Origin: Acetatifactor aquisgranensis
GTDB taxonomy: Bacteria; Bacillota; Clostridia; Lachnospirales; Lachnospiraceae
DNA: 64,000 bases
NCBI RefSeq assembly: GCF_943193215.1
Contig: NZ_CALPDH010000005.1
Location: 150,489-214,488 of the forward strand
Reading direction: 5' to 3'
Positions 32,216 to 40,786 of this stretch are shown here, piece by piece (the stretch's first letter is position 1; the number at the start of each line of letters is the position of its first letter). The notes under the pieces are model-generated. The model made no database searches and had not been told where the DNA came from. It worked only from the letters and a program-made list of their open reading frames with translations. The position numbers were made by a program, and so were the translations under genes.

Positions 32216-32527
32216 ATGGCTATGTTGAAGATTAAGAAAGGCGACACCGTTAAGGTGATTGCCGGCAAAGATTGCAATGCAGAGGGAAAAGTAGTTTCCA
32301 TAGATGCGAAGAAGCACAGGGTCATAGTAGAAGGCGTGAACATGATCACAAAGCATGCGAAGCCCTCAGCCGCGAACCCCAACGGCGGCATCGTTCAGAG
32401 GGAAGCCCCTATTGACATCTCCAACGTAATGCTTGTCTATAAGGGACAGCCTACAAGAGTCGGCTTCAAGATGGAAGGAGACAAAAAGGTTCGTTTCGCT
32501 AAGAAGACAGGCGAAGTGATTGATTAA
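32216..32527 (+). CDS. rplX: 50S ribosomal protein L24
   Basis: 103 residues with the KOW motif KIKKGDTVKVIAGKDCNAEGK at the start and PIDISNVMLVYKGQPTRVGF. L24 is an assembly initiator of the 50S. AAGGAGGTGCCCACAC precedes the ATG. Confidence 0.98.
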   Translation: MAMLKIKKGDTVKVIAGKDCNAEGKVVSIDAKKHRVIVEGVNMITKHAKPSAANPNGGIVQREAPIDISNVMLVYKGQPTRVGFKMEGDKKVRFAKKTGEVID

Positions 32528-32569
32528 TCCAACTGTGTGTCACACAGTTTGGGAAGGAGGAGCGTAAAA

Positions 32570-33112
32570 GTGGCAAGATATAAGGAGACGTACTACGAGA
32601 CGGTCGTAGACGCAATGACGAAGAAATTTGGATATAAGAATGTGATGGAAGTTCCCAAGCTCGAGAAAATCGTCATCAATATGGGTGTCGGCGAAGCAAA
32701 GGAAAATCCGAAAGTTCTTGAGAATGCCGTGTCTGACATGGAAATCATCACCGGCCAGAAGGCAGTCCTCACCAAGGCGAAGAAGTCTATCGCGAATTTC
32801 AAGATTCGTGAGGGGATGAACATCGGCTGCAAGACCACTCTGCGCGGCGAGAAGATGTATGAGTTTCTCGATCGTCTGGTGAATCTGGCGCTGCCCCGTG
32901 TACGTGACTTCAGAGGCGTCAATCCCAACGCGTTCGACGGCAGAGGGAACTATGCCCTTGGCATCAAGGAGCAGTTCATCTTTCCTGAAATCGAGTATGA
33001 CAAGATTGACAAGACCAGAGGCATGGACGTCATCATCGTGACCACCGCGAAGACCGATGAAGAAGCGCGCGAGCTGCTGACACTGTTCAATATGCCTTTC
33101 GCAAAACAATAA
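32570..33112 (+). CDS. rplE: 50S ribosomal protein L5
   Basis: 180 residues starting from a GTG at 32570 with GGAAGGAGGAGCG upstream; an in-frame start at 32537 lacks a good ribosome site. MEVPKLEKIVINMGVGEA and RDFRGVNPNAFDGRGNYALG identify it. L5 binds 5S rRNA and the P-site tRNA. Confidence 0.98.
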   Translation: MARYKETYYETVVDAMTKKFGYKNVMEVPKLEKIVINMGVGEAKENPKVLENAVSDMEIITGQKAVLTKAKKSIANFKIREGMNIGCKTTLRGEKMYEFLDRLVNLALPRVRDFRGVNPNAFDGRGNYALGIKEQFIFPEIEYDKIDKTRGMDVIIVTTAKTDEEARELLTLFNMPFAKQ

Positions 33113-33127
33113 GGAGGTAGATTTTTC

Positions 33128-33313
33128 ATGGCTAAGACATCGATGAAGATTAAACAGCAGCGCAAGCCTAAGTTCTCCACACAGGCTTACACACGCTGCA
33201 GGATTTGTGGCCGTCCCCACGCTTACTTAAGAAAGTATGGCATTTGCAGAGTCTGCTTCCGCGAATTGGCATACAAGGGGCAGATTCCCGGCGTCAAAAA
33301 GGCGAGCTGGTAA
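33128..33313 (+). CDS. rpsZ: 30S ribosomal protein S14, zinc-binding type Z
   Basis: 61 residues; the short zinc form, with CRICGRPH and CRVCFRELA supplying the four Cys ligands. AAGGAGG precedes the ATG. Presence of the zinc form suggests a zinc-free paralogue could be encoded elsewhere under Zur control, as in Bacillus (family knowledge). Confidence 0.98.
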   Translation: MAKTSMKIKQQRKPKFSTQAYTRCRICGRPHAYLRKYGICRVCFRELAYKGQIPGVKKASW

Positions 33314-33375
33314 AGTCAGTGCAAGTAGGCAGGCAGGTTGCTCGCCTGCAAGCTGGTAAGAAGGAGGAAAATATA

Positions 33376-33777
33376 ATGACAATGAGCGATCCTATTGCAG
33401 ATATGCTTACAAGAATCCGTAATGCAAATGCTGCCAAGCATGATACAGTGGATATCCCTGCTTCCAAGATGAAGCTGGCAATTGCCCAGATTCTTTTTGA
33501 CGAGGGCTATATCACAAAATACGATGTTATCGATGACGGCAACTTCAAGGCTATCCATATCACCCTGAAGTATGGCGCTGACAAGCAGGAGAAGATCATC
33601 TCCGGCATCAAGAGGATTTCCAAGCCGGGCCTGCGCGTGTACGCGGGCAAGGACGAGCTGCCCAGGGTACTGGGAGGTTTAGGCATTGCCATCATTTCCA
33701 CCAACCAGGGCGTCATCACGGACAAGAAAGCCCGTGAACTTCAGGTAGGGGGAGAAGTGCTTGCCTTTGTTTGGTAA
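33376..33777 (+). CDS. rpsH: 30S ribosomal protein S8
   Basis: 133 residues from the ATG at 33376 (AAGGAGGAAAATATA upstream). SDPIADMLTRIRNANAAKHD and the end ELQVGGEVLAFVW are diagnostic. S8 is a primary 16S-binding protein and in E. coli the spc operon repressor. Confidence 0.98.
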   Translation: MTMSDPIADMLTRIRNANAAKHDTVDIPASKMKLAIAQILFDEGYITKYDVIDDGNFKAIHITLKYGADKQEKIISGIKRISKPGLRVYAGKDELPRVLGGLGIAIISTNQGVITDKKARELQVGGEVLAFVW

Positions 33778-33839
33778 AAGTGTGAGAGGATTTTCTAAGA
33801 CAATAAAATTTATGATTCAAAAATATAGGAGGTACGGGC

Positions 33840-34382
33840 ATGTCACGTATAGGTAGAATGCCAATCGCGGTTCCTGCAGGCGTAACTGTGGAAATTGCAG
33901 AAAATAACAAGGTGACCGTAAAGGGTCCCAAGGGTACTCTGGAGAGAGTTTTACCCGCTGAGATGGAAATCAAGATGGAAGGTGCGGAGATTCATGTAAG
34001 CAGGCCTAATGATTTGAAGAAGATGAAATCCCTTCACGGCCTGACCAGAACTCTCATCAATAATATGGTGCTAGGCGTCACTGTAGGGTACGAGAAGAAA
34101 CTCGAGGTGAACGGCGTAGGATACAGGGCCGCAAAGGCCGGCAAGAAGCTGACCTTGAACCTTGGATACTCCCATCCTGTGGAGATGGAAGACCCTGAGG
34201 GCATCGAGTCCGTGGTAGAGGGACAGAATGTAATTATCATCAAGGGTATCGATAAAGAGAAAGTTGGCCAGTTTGCAGCTGAAATCAGAGACAAGAGAAG
34301 GCCTGAGCCTTACAAGGGCAAGGGTATCAAGTATGCCGATGAGGTCATCAGACGTAAAGTTGGTAAGACTGGTAAGAAATAA
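33840..34382 (+). CDS. rplF: 50S ribosomal protein L6
   Basis: 180 residues, two repeated alpha/beta domains. SRIGRMPIAVPAGVTVEIAE and the C-terminal RRPEPYKGKGIKYADEVIRRK are typical. L6 lies at the base of the GTPase centre. Start follows TAGGAGG. Confidence 0.98.
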   Translation: MSRIGRMPIAVPAGVTVEIAENNKVTVKGPKGTLERVLPAEMEIKMEGAEIHVSRPNDLKKMKSLHGLTRTLINNMVLGVTVGYEKKLEVNGVGYRAAKAGKKLTLNLGYSHPVEMEDPEGIESVVEGQNVIIIKGIDKEKVGQFAAEIRDKRRPEPYKGKGIKYADEVIRRKVGKTGKK

Positions 34383-34396
34383 TAGATAAGGAGAGT

Positions 34397-34771
34397 ATGA
34401 AGATGGTTAACAAGAAGTCAAGAAAAGAAGTACGTGTGAAAAAGCACATGAGAATTCGTAACCGCTTCAGTGGCACTGCCGAAAGGCCCCGTCTGGCAGT
34501 CTTCAGAAGCAATAATCATATGTATGCTCAAATTATCGATGATACAGTTGGGAATACATTAGTATCCGCTTCCACCCTTGAGAAGGATATCAAGGCGGAA
34601 CTTACGAAGACCAATGACGTCGCTGCGGCAAAATATATTGGTACCGTCATTGCCAAAAGGGCAGTGGAAAAAGGCATCACGACAGTTGTCTTTGACAGAG
34701 GCGGTTATATATATCATGGTAAAGTTGCAGCATTAGCTGACGCAGCCAGAGAAGCTGGCTTGGAATTCTAG
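34397..34771 (+). CDS. rplR: 50S ribosomal protein L18
   Basis: 124 residues; KKHMRIRNRFSGTAERPRLA and FDRGGYIYHGKVAALADAAR. L18 carries 5S rRNA into the central protuberance with L5. Two ATGs six bases apart are possible; the first follows AAGGAG. Confidence 0.98.
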   Translation: MKMVNKKSRKEVRVKKHMRIRNRFSGTAERPRLAVFRSNNHMYAQIIDDTVGNTLVSASTLEKDIKAELTKTNDVAAAKYIGTVIAKRAVEKGITTVVFDRGGYIYHGKVAALADAAREAGLEF

Positions 34772-34791
34772 GAAAGGAAGAGGAATACACC

Positions 34792-35301
34792 ATGAAACAC
34801 ACAATCATAGATGCAAGCCAGTTCGAATTGAACGATAAGGTTGTAGCCATCAAGCGTGTTGCCAAGACCGTAAAGGGCGGACGCAACATGCGCTTTACAG
34901 CGCTGGTAGTTGTAGGCGATGGCAATGGCCACGTAGGCGCAGGACTTGGCAAGGCCGTAGAAATTCCTGAAGCCATCCGCAAGGGAAAGGAAGACGCTAT
35001 GAAGCATCTCGTCCAGGTGGCGCTGGATGAGAACAATTCCATCAGCCATGATTTCATAGGCAAGTATGGCTCGGCGAATGTTCTGCTCAAGAAGGCTCCC
35101 GATGGTACCGGTATCATCGCAGGCGGTCCCGCACGTGTGGTGTGCGAGCTCGCAGGCATTAAGAATATCCGTACCAAGTCCCTTGGCTCCAACAACAAGC
35201 AGAATGTAGTCCTTGCAACGATTACCGGCTTAAGCCAGCTGAAATCCCCTGAGGAAGTGGCGAAGAGCCGTGGCAAATCCGTTGAAGAAGTATTGGCATA
35301 A
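34792..35301 (+). CDS. rpsE: 30S ribosomal protein S5
   Basis: 169 residues. KRVAKTVKGGRNMRFTALVV is the dsRNA-binding start and GTGIIAGGPARVVCELAGIK the conserved core; S5 affects decoding fidelity and is the site of classical spectinomycin resistance changes. GGAAAGGAAGAGG precedes the ATG. Confidence 0.99.
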   Translation: MKHTIIDASQFELNDKVVAIKRVAKTVKGGRNMRFTALVVVGDGNGHVGAGLGKAVEIPEAIRKGKEDAMKHLVQVALDENNSISHDFIGKYGSANVLLKKAPDGTGIIAGGPARVVCELAGIKNIRTKSLGSNNKQNVVLATITGLSQLKSPEEVAKSRGKSVEEVLA

Positions 35302-35339
35302 GCTTTTTTCATGCCGATACAGTAGAAAGGAGAGCAACA

Positions 35340-35531
35340 ATGGCAGATACAGATAAGAAATTGAAAATCACTTTGGTAAGGTCCACCATCGGCGCCGTTG
35401 CGAAGAACAAGGCAATCGTTGAATCTATGGGACTCCGCAAGATTGGCAAGTCTATCATCCTTCCTGACAATGCCGCTACGAGAGGACAGATTCGCCGGGT
35501 AGGCCATTTGCTGAAAGTAGAAGAAGTATAG
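35340..35531 (+). CDS. rpmD: 50S ribosomal protein L30
   Basis: 63 residues; KLKITLVRSTIGAVAKNKAI and the DNAATRGQIRRVGHLLKVEE end are typical. AAAGGAGAGCAACA upstream of the ATG. Confidence 0.97.
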   Translation: MADTDKKLKITLVRSTIGAVAKNKAIVESMGLRKIGKSIILPDNAATRGQIRRVGHLLKVEEV

Positions 35532-35551
35532 TCGAGAAGGAGGTGTTCGAG

Positions 35552-35989
35552 ATGGAATTATCCAATTTAAGACCCGCGAAAGGATCCAAGCATAATGATT
35601 TCAGGAGAGGCCGCGGACATGGTTCGGGAAACGGCAAGACTGCCGGCAAGGGACATAAGGGCCAGAAAGCCCGTTCCGGAGCTCCCAGGATTGGTTTCGA
35701 GGGCGGCCAGATGCCTTTGTACAGACGAATCCCCAAGAGAGGCTTCACCAATATAAATTCAAAGGATATCGTTGCTATTAAGTTGGGCGACTTAGAGCGT
35801 TTTGAAGACGGTTCCACCGTGGATGTGAATACACTCATTGAAGCCGGTATCATCAAGAAGCGCAGGGACGGCGTAAAGGTTCTCGGGAACGGAAAATTTA
35901 CCAAAAAGCTCAATGTCAAGGTAGACGCGTACAGTGCATCCGCAAAAGAAAAGATTGAGGCGCTTGGTGGAACAGCAGAGGTGATGTAA
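35552..35989 (+). CDS. rplO: 50S ribosomal protein L15
   Basis: 145 residues from the ATG at 35552 (GAAGGAGGTGTTCGAG upstream); a GTG at 35543 overlaps the ribosome site and is rejected. ELSNLRPAKGSKHNDFRRGR and GKTAGKGHKGQKARSG are characteristic. The stop overlaps the secY start (TAATG). Confidence 0.98.
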   Translation: MELSNLRPAKGSKHNDFRRGRGHGSGNGKTAGKGHKGQKARSGAPRIGFEGGQMPLYRRIPKRGFTNINSKDIVAIKLGDLERFEDGSTVDVNTLIEAGIIKKRRDGVKVLGNGKFTKKLNVKVDAYSASAKEKIEALGGTAEVM

Positions 35990-37302
35990 TGCTTACGACG
36001 CTGAAGAACGCATTCAAAATTAAAGAGCTTAGAGAGAAAATCCTTTTCACTTTCGCCATGTTAGTTGTGATCCGTATCGGATCACAACTGCCTGTGCCGG
36101 GGGTGAACGGAGAGTACTTCAGGAACTGGTTCGCTGCACAGTCCGGCGGAGCTTTCAGCTTCTTTGATGCGATTACGGGCGGCTCGTTCATCAACATGTC
36201 GATTTTGGCTTTGAACATCTCTCCGTATATCACATCATCCATCATCATGCAGCTGCTTACCATTGCTATCCCCAAACTGGAAGAGATGCAGCGGGACGGC
36301 GAGGATGGAAGAAAGAAGATTGCTGCCATTACGAGATATGTGACGGTAGGTCTGGCTTTGGTTCAGTCCACGGCCATGGCCATCGGTTTTGGCAGACAGG
36401 GGTACCTGATTCAGTATAATGCCTTAAACGTGATTTGTGCGATTGCGACTCTGACCGCAGGTAGTGCGTTCCTTATGTGGGTTGGTGAGAGAATCACCGA
36501 GAATGGTATCGGAAATGGTATTTCCATCGTTCTGGTAATCAATATTATTTCCAGACTGCCCGAGGATCTGGGCAATCTGTTCCAGCAGTTCGTATTCGGC
36601 AAGGCTCCGGCAACGGCAGTGCTTGCGGTTGTGATCATATTCGCAGTCATCATCGCCATGGTGGTGATGGTTATCATACTGAATGATGGTGTCCGGCGGA
36701 TACCCGTGCAGTATGCGAACAAGGTGCAGGGCAGGAAGATGGTGGGAGGTCAGACTTCCAATATTCCGCTTAAGGTGAACACAGCCGGTGTCATTCCGGT
36801 CATCTTCGCACAGTCGCTGATATCTCTTCCCGGCTATATCTCCTCTTTTGCGGGCTATTCCGGCACAGGCGTCTGGAGTGAAATATTGCGGTACCTCAAT
36901 GCCGGCAACTGGTGCAATCCAAGCCAGATTCAGTATTCTGTCGGGTTATTGCTGTATATCGCAATGATTATATTCTTTGCGTATTTTTATACCTCCATTA
37001 CTTTCAATCCTTTGATGATTGCCGATAATATGAAGAAACAGAGCGGTTTCATTCCCGGCATCAGGCCCGGAAAGCCTACCAGCGACTATTTGAACAAGGT
37101 ACTGAATTATATCGTGTTCATCGGCGCGATTGGCCTTACGATTATCGCAGTGCTGCCATATGTTTTCAGCGGCGTGTTCAAGGCTTCCGTGTCCTTTGGC
37201 GGCACCAGCCTTATCATTATCGTCAGTGTCATCTTAGAGACTATGAAGCAGGTGGAGTCTCAGATGCTCGTCCGCAATTACAAGGGCTTCCTGGAGAAAT
37301 AA
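35989..37302 (+). CDS. secY: Preprotein translocase subunit SecY
   Basis: 437 residues with ten hydrophobic helices, the channel of the Sec export machinery. RIGSQLPVPGVN near helix 1, the plug and lateral gate regions, and the cytosolic loop FIPGIRPGKPTSDYLNKVL that contacts SecA and ribosomes are all present. The start overlaps the rplO stop. A 149-bp spacer to adk holds no clear terminator. Confidence 0.99.
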   Translation: MLTTLKNAFKIKELREKILFTFAMLVVIRIGSQLPVPGVNGEYFRNWFAAQSGGAFSFFDAITGGSFINMSILALNISPYITSSIIMQLLTIAIPKLEEMQRDGEDGRKKIAAITRYVTVGLALVQSTAMAIGFGRQGYLIQYNALNVICAIATLTAGSAFLMWVGERITENGIGNGISIVLVINIISRLPEDLGNLFQQFVFGKAPATAVLAVVIIFAVIIAMVVMVIILNDGVRRIPVQYANKVQGRKMVGGQTSNIPLKVNTAGVIPVIFAQSLISLPGYISSFAGYSGTGVWSEILRYLNAGNWCNPSQIQYSVGLLLYIAMIIFFAYFYTSITFNPLMIADNMKKQSGFIPGIRPGKPTSDYLNKVLNYIVFIGAIGLTIIAVLPYVFSGVFKASVSFGGTSLIIIVSVILETMKQVESQMLVRNYKGFLEK

Positions 37303-37451
37303 GAGGCCTGCCATGCAAGGAAAGGGATTGCCGGCGTGGAGCAAGAAGCTTACAGGAGGGGCTTTCCCGGAATGAGGGGAAGCTCCTTTTATAGAATGTT
37401 GTGCCGCAGATTGTCTGCGGGGCTTAAGAAAGCCATAGACGGAGGTTTATA

Positions 37452-38093
37452 ATGAAGATTATCATGTTGGGAGCGCCTGGAGCAGGCAAAGGGACGCAGG
37501 CGAAGATGATAGCGGAAAAGTACGGAATCCCTCATGTTTCCACAGGGGATATTTTCCGCGCGAATATCAAGAATGGTACGGAGCTTGGTAAGGAAGCGAA
37601 GCAGTATATGGATCAGGGCCTCCTGGTTCCCGATGAGCTCACCGTGAAGATTCTGCTGGACAGGGTAGCTCAGGAGGACTGTAGGAACGGTTATGTCCTT
37701 GACGGATTCCCCCGGACGATTCCTCAGGCCCAGGTGCTGGACGAGGCTCTGGAGAAGCTGGGAGAGAAAATCGATTATGCGGTGGATGTGGATGTGCCGG
37801 ATGAGAATATCGTAAAGAGGATGTCCGGCAGACGGGCATGCTTAAAGTGCGGCGCCACATACCACATTGAGCATGTTCCTCCCAAGAAAGAGGGTATCTG
37901 CGACAGCTGCGGCTCCGAACTGGTACTGCGGGATGACGACAAGCCCGAGACCGTGCTGAACCGCCTGAAAGTATACCATGACCAGACCCAGCCTCTGATT
38001 GAGTACTATACCGGCAAGGGCGTTCTCCAGACCGTGGATGGGACCATGGATATGCAGGATGTGTTCCAGCGTATTGTAGAGATATTAGGATAG
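37452..38093 (+). CDS. adk: Adenylate kinase
   Basis: 213 residues. P-loop GAPGAGKGTQ at 7-16, NMP-binding region STGDIFRANIKNGTELG and DGFPRTIPQA. The lid carries a zinc site, CLKCGATYHIEHVPPKKEG followed by CDSCGSEL, so this is the zinc form common in Gram-positives. It equilibrates ATP, AMP and ADP. GGAGG precedes the ATG. Confidence 0.98.
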   Translation: MKIIMLGAPGAGKGTQAKMIAEKYGIPHVSTGDIFRANIKNGTELGKEAKQYMDQGLLVPDELTVKILLDRVAQEDCRNGYVLDGFPRTIPQAQVLDEALEKLGEKIDYAVDVDVPDENIVKRMSGRRACLKCGATYHIEHVPPKKEGICDSCGSELVLRDDDKPETVLNRLKVYHDQTQPLIEYYTGKGVLQTVDGTMDMQDVFQRIVEILG

Positions 38094-38107
38094 GAAATGA
38101 AAGTGTC

Positions 38108-38860
38108 ATGGCGATTATAATTAAGACAGAAGAACAGATTAAGCTGATTCGGGAATCCTGCAGGCGGCTGGCCATAGTGCACAAGGAACTTGAGGAGATG
38201 ATACGTCCTGGCATATCCACCAGGGAAATAGATATCATGGGGGACAGCCTGATTCGGAAGATGGGAGGGATACCGAACTTCCTCCATTATAATGGATATC
38301 CTGCCAGCATCTGTGTATCCGTAAACGACGAGGTGGTTCACGGTATTCCCAGCAAGCACCGTATCCTGCAGGAGGGAGACATCGTGAGCCTGGACGCGGG
38401 GATGATTTATAAAGGATATCATTCCGATGAGGCCAGGACCCACGGCGTAGGCCAGATCAGTCCGGAGGCCCGCAAGCTCATCGATGTGACCAGGGAAAGC
38501 TTTTTTGAGGGTATAAAAAAGGCAAAAGCCGGAAATCATCTGTTTGAAATTTCCAATGCCATCGCAGCCTGTGTGAAGCCTTACGGCTACGGCATCGTGC
38601 GGGATCTGGTGGGCCATGGCGTGGGAACGAAGCTCCATGAGGATCCCCAGATTCCCAATTTTGCCCAGATCAAGCGGGGCCCGAAGCTGCGGGTGGGGAT
38701 GACGCTGGCGGTAGAGCCTATGATCAACATAGGCAGGGCGGATGTGGAATGGCTGGATGATGACTGGACTGTAGTCACGGAGGACGGTTCCCTGTCGGCC
38801 CACTATGAGAATACGATTTTGATAACGGACGGAGAGCCTGAGATTCTGACGAAGTGTTAG
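38108..38860 (+). CDS. map: Methionine aminopeptidase, type I
   Basis: 250 residues; removes N-terminal Met cotranslationally. The metal ligands are in SLDAGMIYKGYHSDEAR (two Asp), the His of LVGHGVGTKLHEDPQ, Glu of LAVEPMINIG and the final Glu of VVTEDGSLSAHYENTIL. The catalytic His is in NDEVVHGIPS. It lies 14 bp after adk as in most Firmicutes. Confidence 0.98.
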   Translation: MAIIIKTEEQIKLIRESCRRLAIVHKELEEMIRPGISTREIDIMGDSLIRKMGGIPNFLHYNGYPASICVSVNDEVVHGIPSKHRILQEGDIVSLDAGMIYKGYHSDEARTHGVGQISPEARKLIDVTRESFFEGIKKAKAGNHLFEISNAIAACVKPYGYGIVRDLVGHGVGTKLHEDPQIPNFAQIKRGPKLRVGMTLAVEPMINIGRADVEWLDDDWTVVTEDGSLSAHYENTILITDGEPEILTKC

Positions 38861-38890
38861 CGCATTGTTGCGGAAAGGCATGGAATTCAT

Positions 38891-39160
38891 ATGATAGGAC
38901 AGTTTGTGACCTCAAAGGCCGGACATGACAAGGGGCGCTTATACGTAGTCGTGGCGCAGGAAAACGATTTCGTGTATCTCTGCGACGGAAAGGCGAAAGG
39001 CCCTGAAGGGCCGAAGAAGAAGCGGAGGAAGCATATACAGCCAATCAGCGCGTGGGTGGATGAGAGTCTGCTTGAGAAGCTGAAAAGCGGCAAAAAGGTA
39101 TATGCGGAGGAAATCAAATACGCGCTGAAGCAGTATTGCCATACATGTATGGGCAATTAA
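38891..39160 (+). CDS. KOW-domain RNA-binding protein (L14e/L6e/L27e-like)
   Basis: 89 residues. The KOW-like start IGQFVTSKAGHDKGRLYVVV is followed by a basic loop GPKKKRRKHIQPISAWVD. Such proteins are encoded between map and infA in many clostridia and are presumed ribosome-associated. The exact role is not established. It could be a remnant relative of archaeal L14e. Identification from motif and conserved position. Confidence 0.9.
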   Translation: MIGQFVTSKAGHDKGRLYVVVAQENDFVYLCDGKAKGPEGPKKKRRKHIQPISAWVDESLLEKLKSGKKVYAEEIKYALKQYCHTCMGN

Positions 39161-39178
39161 GAAAATTGGAGGAGATAT

Positions 39179-39397
39179 ATGTCTAAAAGTGATGTAATCG
39201 AAATCGAGGGTACTGTGGTAGAGAAGCTTCCGAACACCATGTTCCAGGTAGAACTGGAAAATGGACACCGCGTGCTTGCGCACATCAGCGGCAAGCTGCG
39301 TCAGAACTTCATCCGCATCCTTCCCGGGGACAGGGTGACTCTGGAACTGTCGCCTTACGATCTGACCAAGGGACGCATCATCTGGAGAGATAAGTAA
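39179..39397 (+). CDS. infA: Translation initiation factor IF-1
   Basis: 72 residues, OB fold. SKSDVIEIEGTVVEKLPNTM and ISGKLRQNFIRILPGDRV are diagnostic. It blocks the A site during initiation. GGAGGAGATAT precedes the ATG. Confidence 0.98.
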   Translation: MSKSDVIEIEGTVVEKLPNTMFQVELENGHRVLAHISGKLRQNFIRILPGDRVTLELSPYDLTKGRIIWRDK

Positions 39398-39442
39398 ATG
39401 GGAATCTGCGGGAAATTTGATTGAAATAATCATAAAAAATGG

Positions 39443-39471
39443 TTGCAAACAAGTTTCCCGCATGTTATAAT
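39443..39471 (+). promoter_or_regulatory. Internal promoter for rpmJ and the alpha operon
   Basis: TTGCAA at 39443-39448 and TATAAT at 39466-39471 with 17 bp between. It gives the genes from rpmJ onward a source of transcription independent of the rpsJ promoter. Confidence 0.8.
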
Positions 39472-39504
39472 ACAAAATGGTCTTTTTTGAAAGGAGGGTT
39501 TAAC

Positions 39505-39618
39505 GTGAAGGTTAGATCATCAGTAAAACCAATGTGCGAAAAGTGCAAGATCATCAAGAGAAAAGGACGCATCAGAGTAATCTGCGAGAATCCGAAACAC
39601 AAGCAGAGACAGGGATAA
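39505..39618 (+). CDS. rpmJ: 50S ribosomal protein L36
   Basis: 37 residues beginning with GTG (AAAGGAGGGTTTAAC upstream). VRSSVKPMCEKCKIIKRKGR is the family start; Cys11, Cys14, Cys27 and His32 form the zinc site, so this is the zinc-containing form. Directly behind a strong internal promoter. Confidence 0.97.
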   Translation: MKVRSSVKPMCEKCKIIKRKGRIRVICENPKHKQRQG

Positions 39619-39975
39619 TCACCGCATGAGTGTTGCTCCCTGAGCGGAGCGCGTCATGTCAAGTGAGTTCTTGTCCTGTTTTTATGCGCGGCTGAACCAA
39701 TGTGCAGATGCTTTGTACTGCGTGTTGATTGACATAGAACTGGGATAGGGCTTACAGGAGATTACTTCTTGATACCAAGGCGAAAAGATTTTCTAAAATT
39801 GTAAAGGACACAATTTAAGAAAATCTAAGTTTCGCCTACAAGAAATGCACAAGTGCAGTGCATTTCTTGCGGGTTGGAGCAAGCTGTCTTGGAAAGATCG
39901 GATAGATCAGAGAAATGAGTGTCCGGTTGGGTGGAAGCCCCAATCAATTAGTAACAGAAAATGGAGGAAATTTAA
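39619..39975 (+). promoter_or_regulatory. Structured spacer between rpmJ and rpsM
   Basis: No gene is visible in this 357-bp spacer, but two strong hairpins are. The first spans 39779-39836: GGCGAAA/TTTCGCC, AGATTTTCT/AGAAAATCT and AATTGT/ACAATT nest into one long rod. The second is a perfect 12-bp stem CAAGAAATGCAC/GTGCATTTCTTG at 39839-39869 with loop AAGTGCA. Neither is followed by a T-run, so termination is unlikely; a leader for the alpha operon or an RNA processing site is possible. Confidence 0.7.
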
Positions 39976-40347
39976 ATGGCTCGTATCGCAGGTGTAGACT
40001 TACCCAGAGAGAAACGTATTGAAATCGGACTGACCTATGTCTATGGAATCGGCAGGACTACCTCTAACAAGATTCTGAAAGAGGCAGGCGTGAATCCCGA
40101 TACCAGAGTCAGGGATATCACCGATGACGAGGTGAAGAGGATTTCAGAGGCTATCGAGAAGCTGAACGTGACGGTGGAAGGCGATTTGAGACGTGAAATC
40201 GCCCTGAACATCAAGCGTCTGCAGGAGATTGGCTGCTATCGCGGGATCCGTCATCGTAAGGGCCTGCCTGTTCGCGGTCAGAATACCAAGAACAACGCCA
40301 GGACCCGCAAGGGACCGAAGAGAACCGTTGCCAATAAGAAAAAGTAA
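39976..40347 (+). CDS. rpsM: 30S ribosomal protein S13
   Basis: 123 residues. ARIAGVDLPREKRIEIGLTY and the RHRKGLPVRGQNTKNNARTR tail are typical; the tail contacts P-site tRNA. TGGAGG precedes the ATG. Confidence 0.98.
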   Translation: MARIAGVDLPREKRIEIGLTYVYGIGRTTSNKILKEAGVNPDTRVRDITDDEVKRISEAIEKLNVTVEGDLRREIALNIKRLQEIGCYRGIRHRKGLPVRGQNTKNNARTRKGPKRTVANKKK

Positions 40348-40390
40348 AAAAACGTAACTGTAGAAAGATGAGAAAGTAGGTTAGTTTAAA

Positions 40391-40786
40391 ATGGCGAAAC
40401 AAGTTGCAAAAAAAGTGACAAAAAAGCGCGTTAAGAAAAACGTTGAACGTGGACAGGCACATATCCAGTCTTCTTTTAACAACACGATTGTTACGTTGAC
40501 GGATACACAGGGAAATGCCTTAAGCTGGGCAAGTGCCGGTGGCCTGGGATTTAGAGGTTCAAGGAAATCTACTCCGTATGCTGCACAGATGGCGGCAGAG
40601 ACAGCTACGAAAGCAGCTCTGGTACATGGACTGAAATCTGTCGATGTATTCGTAAAGGGTCCTGGATCAGGACGTGAGGCTGCTATCAGGGCGCTTTCCG
40701 CATGTGGTCTGGAAGTAGTGAGCATCCGTGACGTGACTCCTGTTCCCCACAATGGATGCAGACCTCCTAAGCGCCGTCGTGTATAA
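40391..40786 (+). CDS. rpsK: 30S ribosomal protein S11
   Basis: 131 residues; ERGQAHIQSSFNNTIVTLTD and the C-terminal DVTPVPHNGCRPPKRRRV are diagnostic. The Asn-Gly near the end is the usual isoaspartate site. It forms part of the platform contacting mRNA. Confidence 0.98.
   Translation: MAKQVAKKVTKKRVKKNVERGQAHIQSSFNNTIVTLTDTQGNALSWASAGGLGFRGSRKSTPYAAQMAAETATKAALVHGLKSVDVFVKGPGSGREAAIRALSACGLEVVSIRDVTPVPHNGCRPPKRRRV

Noticed and set aside
39729..39757. Possible promoter TTGACA-N17-TTACAG before rpsM
   Set aside because: The -10 matches poorly, and a strong promoter already lies upstream of rpmJ.
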